A DNA stretch of 64,000 nt from JBFAPK01 sp040676675. GTDB lineage: Bacteria > Actinomycetota > Actinomycetes > Mycobacteriales > Micromonosporaceae. Positions 17,117 through 26,304 of this stretch are shown here, in pieces; positions within the stretch are counted from its first letter, which is position 1; every line of letters starts with the position of its first letter. A program made the position numbers and the translations under genes. The notes beneath the pieces were generated by a model. It was not told where the DNA came from, made no database searches, and was given only the letters and a program-made list of their open reading frames with translations. The stretch covers positions 62,001 to 126,000 of the forward strand of contig NZ_JBFAPK010000003.1 of assembly GCF_040676675.1 (NCBI RefSeq). The letters run 5' to 3'.

Positions 17117-18454
17117 ATGACCCAGCCCGCCTTCGACGAGCACCACCCGCCCCGGGCCGACCTCATCTCCGACTGCGTGCACTGCGGCTTCTGCCTGCCG
17201 ACCTGCCCCACGTACACGCTGTGGGGCGAGGAGATGGACTCCCCGCGTGGGCGGATCCACCTGATGAAGCAGGGGCTGGACGGCGAGCCGCTCTCTCCCG
17301 CCATGGCCGGCCACTTCGACGCCTGCCTGGGCTGCATGGCCTGCGTCACCGCCTGCCCCTCCGGGGTCCGGTACGACCGGCTGATCGCCGACACCCGGGC
17401 GCAGGTCGAGCGCCGGCACCCCCGTACCCGGCGGGAGCGGGCGCTGCGCTCGGCGATCTTCGCGCTCTTCCCGTACCCGAGGCGGCTGCGGCTGCTGCGC
17501 GGACCGCTGCGCGCGTACCAGGCCAGCGGGCTGCGGCGGCTCGTCGCCCGCACCGGGCTGCTCGCCCGGCTGGCCCCGACGCTGGCCACGCTGGAGTCGC
17601 TGGCGCCCCGGCTGGGCCGCGACGTACCGCTGCCGGACCGGATCGCCCCGCTCGGGCGGCGGCGGGCCACCGTCGGCATGCTCGCCGGCTGCGTGCAGCG
17701 GGCCTTCTTCCCCGAGGTCAACGCCGCCACCGCCCGGGTGCTGGCGGCCGAGGGCTGCGAGGTGGTGGTCGTACCGGAGCGGCAGGGCTGCTGCGGCGCG
17801 CTCAGCGGCCACAGCGGGCGCGAGGAGGAGGCGCGCCGCTTCGCCCGCGACCTGATCGACGCGTTCGGCGGACCGGACGCCGGCATCGACTACTTCGTGG
17901 TCAACGCCGCCGGCTGCGGTTCGGCCCTGAAGGAGTACGGCGAGCTGCTGCGCGACGACCCCGAGTACGCGGACCGCGCGACCGCCTTCGCGGCGAAGGT
18001 CCGCGACCTCGCGGAGCTGCTGGTCGAGATCGGACCGGTGGCGCCCCGGCACCCGTTGCCGCTGACGGTCGCGTACCACGACGCGTGCCACCTCGCCCAC
18101 GCGCAGGGGGTCCGGGCCCAGCCCCGGGCACTGCTGCGCGGCATCCCGGGCCTGGAACTGCGCGAGATCGCCGATCCGGAGCTCTGCTGCGGCTCGGCCG
18201 GCATCTGGAACGTGCTCAACCCCGGTCCGGCCGCGCAGCTCGGCGAGCGCAAGGCGCGCGACGTCCTCGCCACCGGGGCGCAACTGCTGGTCACCGCGAA
18301 TCCGGGCTGCCTCATGCAGGTGGCCGCGGCGCTGCCGCGCGTCGGCGGCGGCGTCGCCCTGGCCCACACCGCCCAACTGCTCGACGCGTCCCTGCGCGGC
18401 CTGCCCGCCGAGCGGCTGCTGGGAGGAAGGACCGTTTCTCGCCACGTTCCGTAG
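17117..18454 (+). CDS. glcF: Glycolate oxidase iron-sulfur subunit GlcF
   Basis: The 445-residue protein has two 4Fe-4S motifs near the N-terminus (CVHCGFCLPTCPTY and CLGCMACVTACPSG). Two C-terminal CCG domains follow, with 'GCCGALSGHSG' and 'LCCGSAGIWN'. It carries electrons from the GlcDE flavins toward quinone. The start ATG at 17117 has GGGAGGGA nine bases upstream, overlapping the end of glcE. The long open frame upstream is a shadow of glcE. The following permease gene starts 43 bases later, probably in the same transcript. Confidence 0.93.
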   Translation: MTQPAFDEHHPPRADLISDCVHCGFCLPTCPTYTLWGEEMDSPRGRIHLMKQGLDGEPLSPAMAGHFDACLGCMACVTACPSGVRYDRLIADTRAQVERRHPRTRRERALRSAIFALFPYPRRLRLLRGPLRAYQASGLRRLVARTGLLARLAPTLATLESLAPRLGRDVPLPDRIAPLGRRRATVGMLAGCVQRAFFPEVNAATARVLAAEGCEVVVVPERQGCCGALSGHSGREEEARRFARDLIDAFGGPDAGIDYFVVNAAGCGSALKEYGELLRDDPEYADRATAFAAKVRDLAELLVEIGPVAPRHPLPLTVAYHDACHLAHAQGVRAQPRALLRGIPGLELREIADPELCCGSAGIWNVLNPGPAAQLGERKARDVLATGAQLLVTANPGCLMQVAAALPRVGGGVALAHTAQLLDASLRGLPAERLLGGRTVSRHVP

Positions 18455-18497
18455 CCGAGGGGCCGCCGTCGGTCCCGCGAGGTGTCGAGGTGATTGC

Positions 18498-20396
18498 ATG
18501 TTCGACCAGTTCACGATCATCACCGACCCGGTCGGCGACTCGGTCGCGCTCTCCGCGATCTTCGCCGTGCTTCCGCTGCTCACCCTCTTCGTCCTGCTCG
18601 GCGTGCTGCGCATGAAGGCGTGGCTGGCCGGGGTGATCTCACTGACGGTCTCGCTGCTGGTGGCGATCGCGATCTACTCGATGCCGGTCGGGCAGGCGCT
18701 GCTCTCGGCGACCGAGGGGGCGGCGTTCGGCTTCTTCCCGATCCTCTGGATCGTCGTCAACGCCATCTGGGTCTACAACCTCACCGTCGCGAGCGGGCAC
18801 TTCGACGTGCTGCGCCGGTCGTTCGAGCGGGTCAGCCCGGACATGCGGATCCAGGCGATCATCATCGCCTTCTGCTTCGGCGCGCTGCTCGAGGCGCTGG
18901 CCGGCTTCGGCACGCCGGTCGCGATCACGGTGGTGATGCTGATGGCGCTCGGCTTCCGCCCGATCAACGCCGCGGCGGTCGCCCTGATCGCCAACACCGC
19001 GCCGGTGGCGTTCGGCGCCCTGGCCACCCCGATCGTCACCCTCGGCACGGTCACCAGCGGCGCCAGCGACGACCCGCGCCTGAACGTCGACACGCTCGGC
19101 GCGATGGTGGGCCGGCAGACCCCGATCCTGGCGGTGCTCGTACCGCTGGTGCTGGTGGCCGTGGTCGACGGGCGGCGGGGCGTACGGCAGACCTGGCCGG
19201 CGGCGCTGGTCGCCGGTTTCACCTTCGGCGCCGCGCAGTTCGTGGCGGCCAACTACGTCTCGGTACCGCTGACCGACATCATCGCGGCGCTGGTCTCGGC
19301 CGCCGCGGTGGTGCTGCTGGTGCGGGTCTGGCGCCCGGCCACGGCTCCGGTCGGGCCGGACGGCGCGCCGGTCGGGGCGGCGTCCGGGTCCGGGCCCGGC
19401 GCGGCCGGCGGCCCGGCCGGGGCCGTCGAGGCCGGCGCGTCCGCGGTACCCGCCGCCCGCGTCCCGGCCGCCGCCGAGCGGGCCGGCACCGAGCGGGTCG
19501 CGGCCGGCCCGGTCGACGGCGGTGCCGGTCGCGTCGCCGGTGCCGGTGCCGGTGCCGGCGACGCGACCGGTCCCGGCGGGCGGACGGGCCGGACACCGGA
19601 GGGCGGCGCGACGACGCCCGGGGGCGGGGGCGCGGTCCGGGCACCGGACGGCGCGGGCGAGATCGCGAAGGCGTACGCGCCGTACCTGATCATCATCGCG
19701 ATCTTCTCGCTGGCGAACCTCGGCCCGGTCAAGGACGCACTCGCGGGCGAGCCGTGGACGGTCAAGTTCGGCTGGCCCGGACTGGACATCGTCAACCCGG
19801 ACGGCTCGGCCGTCTCGTCGACGACCTTCACCCTCAACTGGCTCCCCGCCGCCGGTACGCTCATGATCCTCGCCGGCATCCTCACCGCGCTGGTGCTGCG
19901 CATCCCGCCGGCCCGGGCGGTACGGGCGTACGGGCGCACCTACGTCGAGCTGCGCTACGCGATCGTCACCGTGATGGCGGTGCTGGCGCTGGCGTACGTG
20001 CTGAACCAGTCCGGTCAGACCGGCACCCTCGGCGCGTTCCTCGCCGCCGCCGGTGGCGCCTTCGTCTTCCTCTCGTCGATCCTCGGCTGGATCGGGGTGG
20101 CGGTGACCGGCTCGGACACCTCCGCGAACGCCCTCTTCGGCGCGCTGCAGGTGCAGACGGCGGCCCGCGCCGGGCTCGACCCGGTGCTGCTCGCCGCCGC
20201 GAACTCCTCCGGCGGCGTGATGGGCAAGATGATCAGCCCGCAGAACCTGGCGATCGCCGCCGGTGCGGTCGGCATGGCCGGCCGGGAGGGGGAGATCTTC
20301 CGCAAGGTCCTGGTCTGGAGCCTCCTGCTGCTGTTCTTCATGTGCGTACTCGTCACGCTCCAGGGCACCCCGGTGCTCGGCTGGATGGTCCCCTGA
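18498..20396 (+). CDS. lctP: L-lactate/glycolate permease (LctP family) with long central insertion
   Basis: The 632-residue polytopic transporter belongs to the LctP/GlcA family that imports lactate and glycolate. Motifs include 'FCFGALLEALAGFGTPVAIT' (~residues 125-144), 'NTAPVAFGALATPI' and the C-terminal 'SNALFGALQVQTA'-type region, here 'SANALFGALQVQTAA'. Family members are usually about 540-560 residues. The excess is an insertion at ~281-387 made of Ala/Gly/Pro/Thr with short GAG repeats, placed in a loop between membrane helices. It lies directly after glcDEF and supplies substrate to that complex, and a 13-bp hairpin follows. Confidence 0.9.
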   Translation: MFDQFTIITDPVGDSVALSAIFAVLPLLTLFVLLGVLRMKAWLAGVISLTVSLLVAIAIYSMPVGQALLSATEGAAFGFFPILWIVVNAIWVYNLTVASGHFDVLRRSFERVSPDMRIQAIIIAFCFGALLEALAGFGTPVAITVVMLMALGFRPINAAAVALIANTAPVAFGALATPIVTLGTVTSGASDDPRLNVDTLGAMVGRQTPILAVLVPLVLVAVVDGRRGVRQTWPAALVAGFTFGAAQFVAANYVSVPLTDIIAALVSAAAVVLLVRVWRPATAPVGPDGAPVGAASGSGPGAAGGPAGAVEAGASAVPAARVPAAAERAGTERVAAGPVDGGAGRVAGAGAGAGDATGPGGRTGRTPEGGATTPGGGGAVRAPDGAGEIAKAYAPYLIIIAIFSLANLGPVKDALAGEPWTVKFGWPGLDIVNPDGSAVSSTTFTLNWLPAAGTLMILAGILTALVLRIPPARAVRAYGRTYVELRYAIVTVMAVLALAYVLNQSGQTGTLGAFLAAAGGAFVFLSSILGWIGVAVTGSDTSANALFGALQVQTAARAGLDPVLLAAANSSGGVMGKMISPQNLAIAAGAVGMAGREGEIFRKVLVWSLLLLFFMCVLVTLQGTPVLGWMVP

Positions 20397-20409
20397 CCGG
20401 ACGACGCGG

Positions 20410-20440
20410 TTCGGCGGACCGTGGGGGACGGTCCGCCGAA
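20410..20440 (+). terminator. 13-bp perfect hairpin ending the glycolate operon
   Basis: The arms ttcggcggaccgt (20410-20422) and acggtccgccgaa (20428-20440) enclose a five-G loop, 13 bases after the permease stop. No U-tract follows, as is usual in high-GC actinomycetes. The rest of the 306-base gap before 20703 shows nothing I can support; open frames there are not conserved. Confidence 0.85.
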
Positions 20441-20702
20441 CTGTTCCGGGACGTTTCCGTGGGAGGCGATGCGGCCCCGGGCAACAGCACCGGTGCAGGG
20501 GCGCCTCCGCGCCCGGGTCCGAGCGCCCCTCCCCACGGGACCAAGGTCCCGGAGGCGACCGGGACCATCGGCCGCGCGCCGGCCACTGTCCGAGATCCGA
20601 TTGCGTTTGCCCAGGTCACGGCCGACGGTAGGAGCAGACTGTCCGGATAGGGCCGCTTGCGGTGATTCCGGCGGCCGACCCGGCTCGTCCCAGGTGGTCC
20701 GC

Positions 20703-23273
20703 ATGCCCCTGCCACGGTTCGACACCCGACCGGTTCCGCGCCCGCCGGGACTCGTACCACCGGTCGCCGACCTCAGCGGCGTCACGGAACTGCGCCTGCA
20801 CGGGGTGGGCGGCACCACGCCGCAGGACCTGCTCGGCGACGAGGCACCCCAACAGGTCTCCGGCGACCGGATCGCCGGGTTCTACCGCACCGCCGACGTC
20901 GCGGGCCGGCACGTCGAGGCGTACTCGTGGGGCGGGCTGACCTCGCGCAGCGGCTCGCGGGTGCTGTGGTTGCTGCTCTTCCCGTTCGCGCTGGCCAACG
21001 TCGCCGGCTGGATGTGCACGCCGCGCATCCACGGCTCGGCCCGTGGGTTCCGGTCGCACCGTACGACGGTCCGCTGGGCGGCGCTCGGGATCACCGTGAA
21101 CCTGCTGCTCGTCCTCTGTACCACCGGGTTGGACCTGATGGGGTACCAGTGCGGCGGGCACCCGGCCTGCGCGGACGGCTCGTGGCTGCTGCAACCGCTG
21201 CGGCACCCGCTGCTCGCCGACCATCCCGGCCGGCGGGTCCTGGCCGGGGCGCTGCTCCCGGTCGCCGTGCTGGGGCTGCTGGCGCTGCTCGCCCTGCGCA
21301 CCATCAACCGGTACGAGTCGGCGCGCCCGCCGGTCCGCGTCACCGCCGCGCCCACCCCCCGCCCCGGAGCCGACGGGCTCGCGTCGTCCGACGGCGGACC
21401 CGGAGCCAACGGCGGACCGACGGCCAACGGCGGACCGGCGGCCAACGGCGGACCGGCGGCGGGTCGGCGGCGCCGGGCGGCCAGCGCGGCGCAGCCCGGT
21501 GTGGGGCTCGCCGACCAGTCCTTCTGGGACGGCCAACGCGGCGCCCTGGACCTCGGCCGCCTGCACATCGGCGCGGGTCTCGCCTTCGTCGCGCTGGTCC
21601 TCGGGTACACCGTGCGGGCCGCCACCCGCGCCGCGGGCGCCCCGGTCGCGCTGGAGCCGCTCTGGGCCGCCACGCTGGCCCTCGGCGGGGCCGCCCTGCT
21701 CGGCGCGCTGCTGCTCCTGGCCGCCGACGGCTGCCCGGACCGGCTGCCGGGAGCGGTGCTGGTCGCCGGTGCGACCGCGACCGTCGGCGCCGCCTGCTTC
21801 GCCGCCGCGCAGCCCGCGTACGGGCAGCCCTTCGGTTACCTGCCGGGGATGCGTACCGCCGCCGCGCTCACCCTCGCCGTGGTGATCGCCGCCCTGCTGC
21901 TGGTGCTGCCCGCCGCCCTGCTCGGCGGCTGGAGCCGGGGGCAGTTCGTGGCCTTCGGCCCGTTCGTGGCGCTCACGCTCAGCGTGCTCTCGCTCAACGT
22001 GGTCCTGCTCGGGGCGATGACCCGCGTCGGTGACCTGCTCGGGCGGGTGTCGGCCCGGGCGACCCTGCCGCGGACCCCGCCGAGCCGGCACGAGCTGTAC
22101 CTCGCCCCGATGAGCGGCAAGATCCTCCAGTACCTCACGGTGCTCCCACTCGCGATGATCCTGCTCTTCTGCCTCTACGAACTGGTCAGCTACGCGCGGG
22201 CCGGCACCCGGCCGGAGACGCTCGCGGAGATCCGGGACTGGTACCGGCGACACTCGCCGCGCCCGGAGACCGAGCCGGCCTGGCAGCAGAGCGCGCTCGC
22301 CGGCGACCCGGCCCCGCCGCCCGCCGCCGCCTGGCTCGGCGGCCCGACCTCCGGTACCGGCTGGGTCGCCCGGGTGGCGCGGGCCCGGCGCTTCGCGCGG
22401 ATGCCGCACGACGTGGACAAGCTGCTCACCGCGCTCGCCGCCGCCGGGACGGTGCTGCTGGTGGCCATCCAGGTCCGCTACTGGGTCTTCCACAAGCTGC
22501 CCTGGGGCACCCAGTGGACGCTCACCCTCGGCAGCTACCTCGCCGCCGGCGTGCCGCTCGCCGTGATCGTGGTACTGCGCCGGGGCTGGAGCAACCTGAG
22601 CAGCCGGCGGCGGATCGGGGTGCTCTGGGACGTGACCACGTTCTGGCCGCGCGCGTACCATCCGCTGGCGCCGCCCTCGTACGCCGAGCGGGCCGTTCCC
22701 GAGCTCCAGCGGCGGCTGTGGCGGGTCCACGACAGCGGCGGCCGGGTGGTGCTCGCCGCGCACAGCCAGGGCACGGTGCTGGCCGCGGCGGCGCTGCTGC
22801 AGCGCGACAGCCGGCCGGACGACGACGTCGTCGCGCTGGTCACCTTCGGCTCGCCGCTGCGCACCCTCTACGGTTGGGCGTTCCCGGCCTACTTCGGCGA
22901 GGCCCAGCTCCGCGAGCTCGCCGCCGGCCTGCACGCCTGGCGGAACTTCCACTACCGGACCGACTACATCGGCGGGCCGGTGCTGCCCGCCGCGCCGCCG
23001 CCCGGGTCGGGCCGGGCCGTGGCCGCACCACCACAGCCCGGCACCGGGCCGACCGGGAGTGGGCTGCCCGGCGCCGAGCCGACCGGGGTGGACGTGGAGC
23101 TGCCCGACCCGGCCACCAGTTGGTACATCTACGGCCAGCCGCAGCCGGCCGCGGCACGGCACTCGGGCTACTGGTCCGACCCGGCGGTCTGGCGGGAGGT
23201 GGAGCGGCTGGCCGCCGAGGTGGCCACCGTCCCGCCGCCGCCCCGCACCGGCCCCGCCCAGCTCACCGGCTGA
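20703..23273 (+). CDS. Large membrane protein with alpha/beta-hydrolase-like motif
   Basis: The 856-residue protein starts with 'VTELRLHGVGGTTPQDLLGD', a pattern shared by uncharacterised actinobacterial hydrolase-like proteins. About eight to ten hydrophobic segments are spread over residues ~85-640. The C-terminal ~200 residues hold a nucleophile elbow, AAHSQGT, with Ser near residue 687, then 'LVTFGSPLRTLYGWAFP', typical of lipase/esterase folds. A low-complexity linker with repeated NGG-PTA/NGG-PAA units lies near residues 225-260. It may be a membrane-anchored lipase or acyltransferase; the substrate is unknown. The ATG at 20703 is preferred over the open frame extending to 20421. It converges on the two-component genes. 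Confidence 0.7.
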   Translation: MPLPRFDTRPVPRPPGLVPPVADLSGVTELRLHGVGGTTPQDLLGDEAPQQVSGDRIAGFYRTADVAGRHVEAYSWGGLTSRSGSRVLWLLLFPFALANVAGWMCTPRIHGSARGFRSHRTTVRWAALGITVNLLLVLCTTGLDLMGYQCGGHPACADGSWLLQPLRHPLLADHPGRRVLAGALLPVAVLGLLALLALRTINRYESARPPVRVTAAPTPRPGADGLASSDGGPGANGGPTANGGPAANGGPAAGRRRRAASAAQPGVGLADQSFWDGQRGALDLGRLHIGAGLAFVALVLGYTVRAATRAAGAPVALEPLWAATLALGGAALLGALLLLAADGCPDRLPGAVLVAGATATVGAACFAAAQPAYGQPFGYLPGMRTAAALTLAVVIAALLLVLPAALLGGWSRGQFVAFGPFVALTLSVLSLNVVLLGAMTRVGDLLGRVSARATLPRTPPSRHELYLAPMSGKILQYLTVLPLAMILLFCLYELVSYARAGTRPETLAEIRDWYRRHSPRPETEPAWQQSALAGDPAPPPAAAWLGGPTSGTGWVARVARARRFARMPHDVDKLLTALAAAGTVLLVAIQVRYWVFHKLPWGTQWTLTLGSYLAAGVPLAVIVVLRRGWSNLSSRRRIGVLWDVTTFWPRAYHPLAPPSYAERAVPELQRRLWRVHDSGGRVVLAAHSQGTVLAAAALLQRDSRPDDDVVALVTFGSPLRTLYGWAFPAYFGEAQLRELAAGLHAWRNFHYRTDYIGGPVLPAAPPPGSGRAVAAPPQPGTGPTGSGLPGAEPTGVDVELPDPATSWYIYGQPQPAAARHSGYWSDPAVWREVERLAAEVATVPPPPRTGPAQLTG

Positions 23274-23280
23274 GCCCGGC

Positions 23281-23346
23281 CCCGCGCCGCGCCGCGCCGC
23301 ACCATTCCGCGCCGCGCCGTCCCGCGCCGCGCCGTCCCGCGCCGCC
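23281..23346. repeat. Short GC tandem repeat between convergent genes
   Basis: The gap between the hydrolase-like gene (+) and the response regulator (-) consists almost only of CCGCGCCGCGCCGTC-type 15-base units and partial copies. It could be a bidirectional transcription barrier or simply slippage-prone spacer. Confidence 0.7.
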
Positions 23347-23350
23347 CGGG

Positions 23351-24034
23351 TCAGACCAGTTCGGCGTCGTGCACCAGCAGCGCGACCTGGACCCGGTTGT
23401 TCAGGTCCAGCTTGGCCAGCAGCCGCGAGACGTACGCCTTCACCGTGGCGACGCTCATGAACAGCTCGGCGGAGATCTCCGCGTTGGAGCGGCCCCGGCC
23501 GAGCGCGACGGCCACCTCGCGTTCCCGCTCGCTGAGCCCGGCCAACAGCCGCCGGGCCTGCTCCCGGCGCCCGTCGCCGCCGCGCGAGCCGGCGGCCTGG
23601 CCGGTGACCTGGGCGATCAACCGGCGGGTCACGGCCGGGGAGAGGGTCGCCTCGCCCGCGGCGACGCGGCGCACCGCCTGCACGATCTCGGCCGGCGGGG
23701 TGTCCTTGAGCAGGAACCCGCCGGCGCCCGCGCGCAGCGCCCGCAGCACGTACTCGTCGGCGTCGAAGGTGGTCAGCACCAGCACCTCGGGCGGGTCCGG
23801 GGCACGCCGCAGCGCCTCGGTCGCGGCGAGCCCGTCCATCCGGGGCATCCGGATGTCCATCAGCACCAGGTCGGGGACGTGGACGGCGACCGCCGCCGCC
23901 ACCTCGCTGCCGTCCGCCACCTCGGCCACCACCCGCAGGTCGGCGACCCCGCCGAGGATCATCGACAGGCCGGCCCGCACCAGCGCGTCGTCGTCGGCGA
24001 TGAGAATCCGGACGACCTTCGGGTCGCTGCTCAC
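23351..24034 (-). CDS. NarL/LuxR-family response regulator
   Basis: The 227-residue regulator has a receiver domain with the acidic pocket D14-D16, the phosphoacceptor D60 in VLMDIRMP, and the conserved Thr and Lys ('LTTFD', 'FLLKD'). A C-terminal LuxR-type HTH follows ('LSEREREVAVALGRGRSNAEISAELFMSVATVKAYVSRLLAKL'-type region, residues ~165-215). The GTG at 24034 overlaps the kinase TGA as GTGA, so both are translated together. It probably controls the divergent ABC exporter genes at 25405-27110, a common arrangement, although no operator could be identified. Confidence 0.92.
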   Translation of the reverse strand: MSSDPKVVRILIADDDALVRAGLSMILGGVADLRVVAEVADGSEVAAAVAVHVPDLVLMDIRMPRMDGLAATEALRRAPDPPEVLVLTTFDADEYVLRALRAGAGGFLLKDTPPAEIVQAVRRVAAGEATLSPAVTRRLIAQVTGQAAGSRGGDGRREQARRLLAGLSEREREVAVALGRGRSNAEISAELFMSVATVKAYVSRLLAKLDLNNRVQVALLVHDAELV

Positions 24035-25272
24035 GCCGACCACGGTAGCCACGCCTCCAGCCGGTAGTCGCCGGAGTCGGTCCGCCCGTGCGCCAGCCGG
24101 CCGCCCGCGAGGCTGGCCCGCTCGGCCAGGCCGACGAGCCCGGTGCCGGTACCGGGGATCGGGGTGGCCGGGGCGCTCACCGACTCCCGGTTGACGATCT
24201 CCGTACGGACGCCGGCGCCCGGACCGCCGGTCACCGTCACCGTCACGGCGGCCCCCGGCGCGTGCTTGCGCGCGTTGGTCAGCCCCTCCTGCACGATCCG
24301 GTACGTGCTGCGGGCGATTCCCGGCGGCGCCGACTCCGGTTCGACCACCCCCGAGCAGAGCGTGACCCGCATCCCGGCGTCGCGGGACTCGGCCACCAGC
24401 GCGGACAGGTCCCGCAGTGTCGGCTGTGGGCGTTCCGGCGGGGCGTCGGGGGCCTCCTCGCGCAGCACGCCGATCACCTCGCGCAGGTCCTCCAGGGCCT
24501 GGTGCGCGCTGGCCCGGATCACGCCGGCGGCGCGGGCGACCTCCTCCGGCGGGGCGTCCGGGCGGAACTCCAGCGCCCCGGCGTGCAGGCTCAGCAGCGA
24601 GATCCGGTGCGCCAGCACGTCGTGCATCTCCCGGGCGATCCGGGTGCGTTCCAGCTGCCGGGCCTGGGCCACCCGCAGCCGCTGCTCCGTCTCGGCCCGG
24701 TGCGCCCGGTCCCGGAAGGAGACCACGAGCTGCCGCCGGGCGCGTACGAACATCCCCCAGGCGAAGACCGCGGCGATGAAGCACTCGCCGAAGAGCACGG
24801 TCTCCCAGTAGCTCATGGACGAGTCGGGGCGCAGCAGCACGTAGACCAAATTGGTGAGCGAGTGGCCCACGACCACCGCCGCCGCCACCAGGAACCGGCG
24901 GTGCACCGTGACGGTGAAGACGACGATCACCAATACGACCACCCCGACGACGGAGAAGAGGCTCAGCGGCAGGGAGGCGACCGCCAGCGCGACCGGCCAG
25001 CGGCGACGCACCCAGAGCGCGCCGCAGAAGACCAGGCTGAGCACGACATCCAGCGGGAGCAGCCAGCGCGGTCCGAGCAACTCCCCCACCAGGTACGGCT
25101 CCGGCTGGCGCGCGTCCCAACGCGCGACCCAGACGTAGCCGAGCGCGAGCAGGAACACGATCGTGTCCACGACCCAGTCCCGGGTCGTCCGGCGCGGATG
25201 GCCGGCCGCCGGGTCCGCCGTCAGGGCGGACGGCAACAACCAGGGGTACTCCGGAGCCACCCTCGCGGTCAT
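24031..25272 (-). CDS. Sensor histidine kinase (HisKA_3 type)
   Basis: The 413-residue membrane kinase has about four to five hydrophobic segments in the first 175 residues. A HisKA_3 dimerisation domain with phospho-accepting H217 follows in 'REMHDVLAHRISLL'. A C-terminal HATPase domain has 'IVQEGLTNARKHA' as its N-box and 'GTGTGLVGLAERA' as its G-box. It autophosphorylates and passes phosphate to the overlapping NarL-type regulator. The signal is unknown, and there is no large extracellular sensor domain, which suggests sensing within the membrane as in cell-envelope stress kinases. It is transcribed divergently from the ABC genes with a 132-base spacer. Confidence 0.92.
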   Translation of the reverse strand: MTARVAPEYPWLLPSALTADPAAGHPRRTTRDWVVDTIVFLLALGYVWVARWDARQPEPYLVGELLGPRWLLPLDVVLSLVFCGALWVRRRWPVALAVASLPLSLFSVVGVVVLVIVVFTVTVHRRFLVAAAVVVGHSLTNLVYVLLRPDSSMSYWETVLFGECFIAAVFAWGMFVRARRQLVVSFRDRAHRAETEQRLRVAQARQLERTRIAREMHDVLAHRISLLSLHAGALEFRPDAPPEEVARAAGVIRASAHQALEDLREVIGVLREEAPDAPPERPQPTLRDLSALVAESRDAGMRVTLCSGVVEPESAPPGIARSTYRIVQEGLTNARKHAPGAAVTVTVTGGPGAGVRTEIVNRESVSAPATPIPGTGTGLVGLAERASLAGGRLAHGRTDSGDYRLEAWLPWSA

Positions 25273-25404
25273 CCCGTCATGCTACGAAGGGTGACGATCC
25301 CCCGACCAGCGACGAAAGTCGACGATGGGCGATAGCCGAAGGTCGCGGGGGTCGCGACCGCCGGCCGCAGCGCGTGACCGGCCGGCGACGGCACGCTGAA
25401 CCGC

Positions 25405-26304
25405 ATGATCGCCGTCAGGAACCTCAGCAAACGGTACGGCCGGCACGCGGCCGTCGACGACATCTCGTTCGCCTGCGAGCCCGGCACCGTCACCGGCTTC
25501 CTCGGGCCGAACGGGGCGGGCAAGTCCACCACCATGCGGATGATCTGCGGGCTCACCCCGCCGACCGCCGGCACCGCCACCGTCAACGGCGTGCCGTACC
25601 ACCGGTTGCCGAATCCCGGCCGGCAGATCGGGATCCTGCTGGACGCCTCGGCGCAGCACGCCGGGCGTACCGGGCGGGAGGCGTTGACGCTCGTCGCCCG
25701 GACGATCGGCGTCGACCAGGGCCGGGTCGCCGAGAAGCTCGACCTGGTGGGGCTCAACGCGGTGGCGGCCCGGCGCCGCGTCCGGGCGTACTCGCTCGGC
25801 ATGCGGCAGCGGCTCGGCATCGCGCAGGCGCTGCTGGGCGACCCACGGGTGCTGATCCTGGACGAGCCGGCCAACGGGCTGGACCCGGAGGGCATCTACT
25901 GGATGCGCGGCCTGCTGCGCGACTTCGCCGATCGGGGCGGCACGGTCCTGCTCTCCTCACACCTGCTGCGGGAGGTGGAGGCGGTGGCGGACCGGCTGGT
26001 GGTCATCGGGGGTGGCCGGATCGTCGCCCAGGGCGGCCGGGACGAGCTGCTCTCCGCCGCCGGCACGCTGGTCCGCGCCCGCGACCCACGGGCGCTGCGG
26101 GCGGCACTGGACGCCGCCGGCCTCGCCGCGACCGCCAGCACGGACGGCGGGCTGCTGGTCCAGGCCGAGGCGGAGGCGGTCGGGCAGGCCGCCGCGACCG
26201 CCGGAGTCGTACTGGTCGAGCTGCGCCCCGCCGGCAGCGGCGGGCTCGAGCAGATGTTCCTCGCCCTCACCGCCGGCGAATCGGTCAAGGAGGCCGTCAA
26301 ATGA
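25405..26304 (+). CDS. ABC transporter ATP-binding protein
   Basis: The 299-residue ATPase has Walker A GPNGAGKST at residues 34-42, signature 'YSLGMRQRLGIAQAL', Walker B 'LILDEPANGLDPEG' and the H-loop 'LLSSHLLRE'. The C-terminal ~75 residues form the accessory domain seen in bacitracin/antibiotic-type exporters (BcrA/CcmA-like). It powers the permease encoded by the next gene, which overlaps it by ATGA. The substrate is unknown; the neighbouring two-component system suggests an envelope or antimicrobial stress response. Confidence 0.92.
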   Translation: MIAVRNLSKRYGRHAAVDDISFACEPGTVTGFLGPNGAGKSTTMRMICGLTPPTAGTATVNGVPYHRLPNPGRQIGILLDASAQHAGRTGREALTLVARTIGVDQGRVAEKLDLVGLNAVAARRRVRAYSLGMRQRLGIAQALLGDPRVLILDEPANGLDPEGIYWMRGLLRDFADRGGTVLLSSHLLREVEAVADRLVVIGGGRIVAQGGRDELLSAAGTLVRARDPRALRAALDAAGLAATASTDGGLLVQAEAEAVGQAAATAGVVLVELRPAGSGGLEQMFLALTAGESVKEAVK

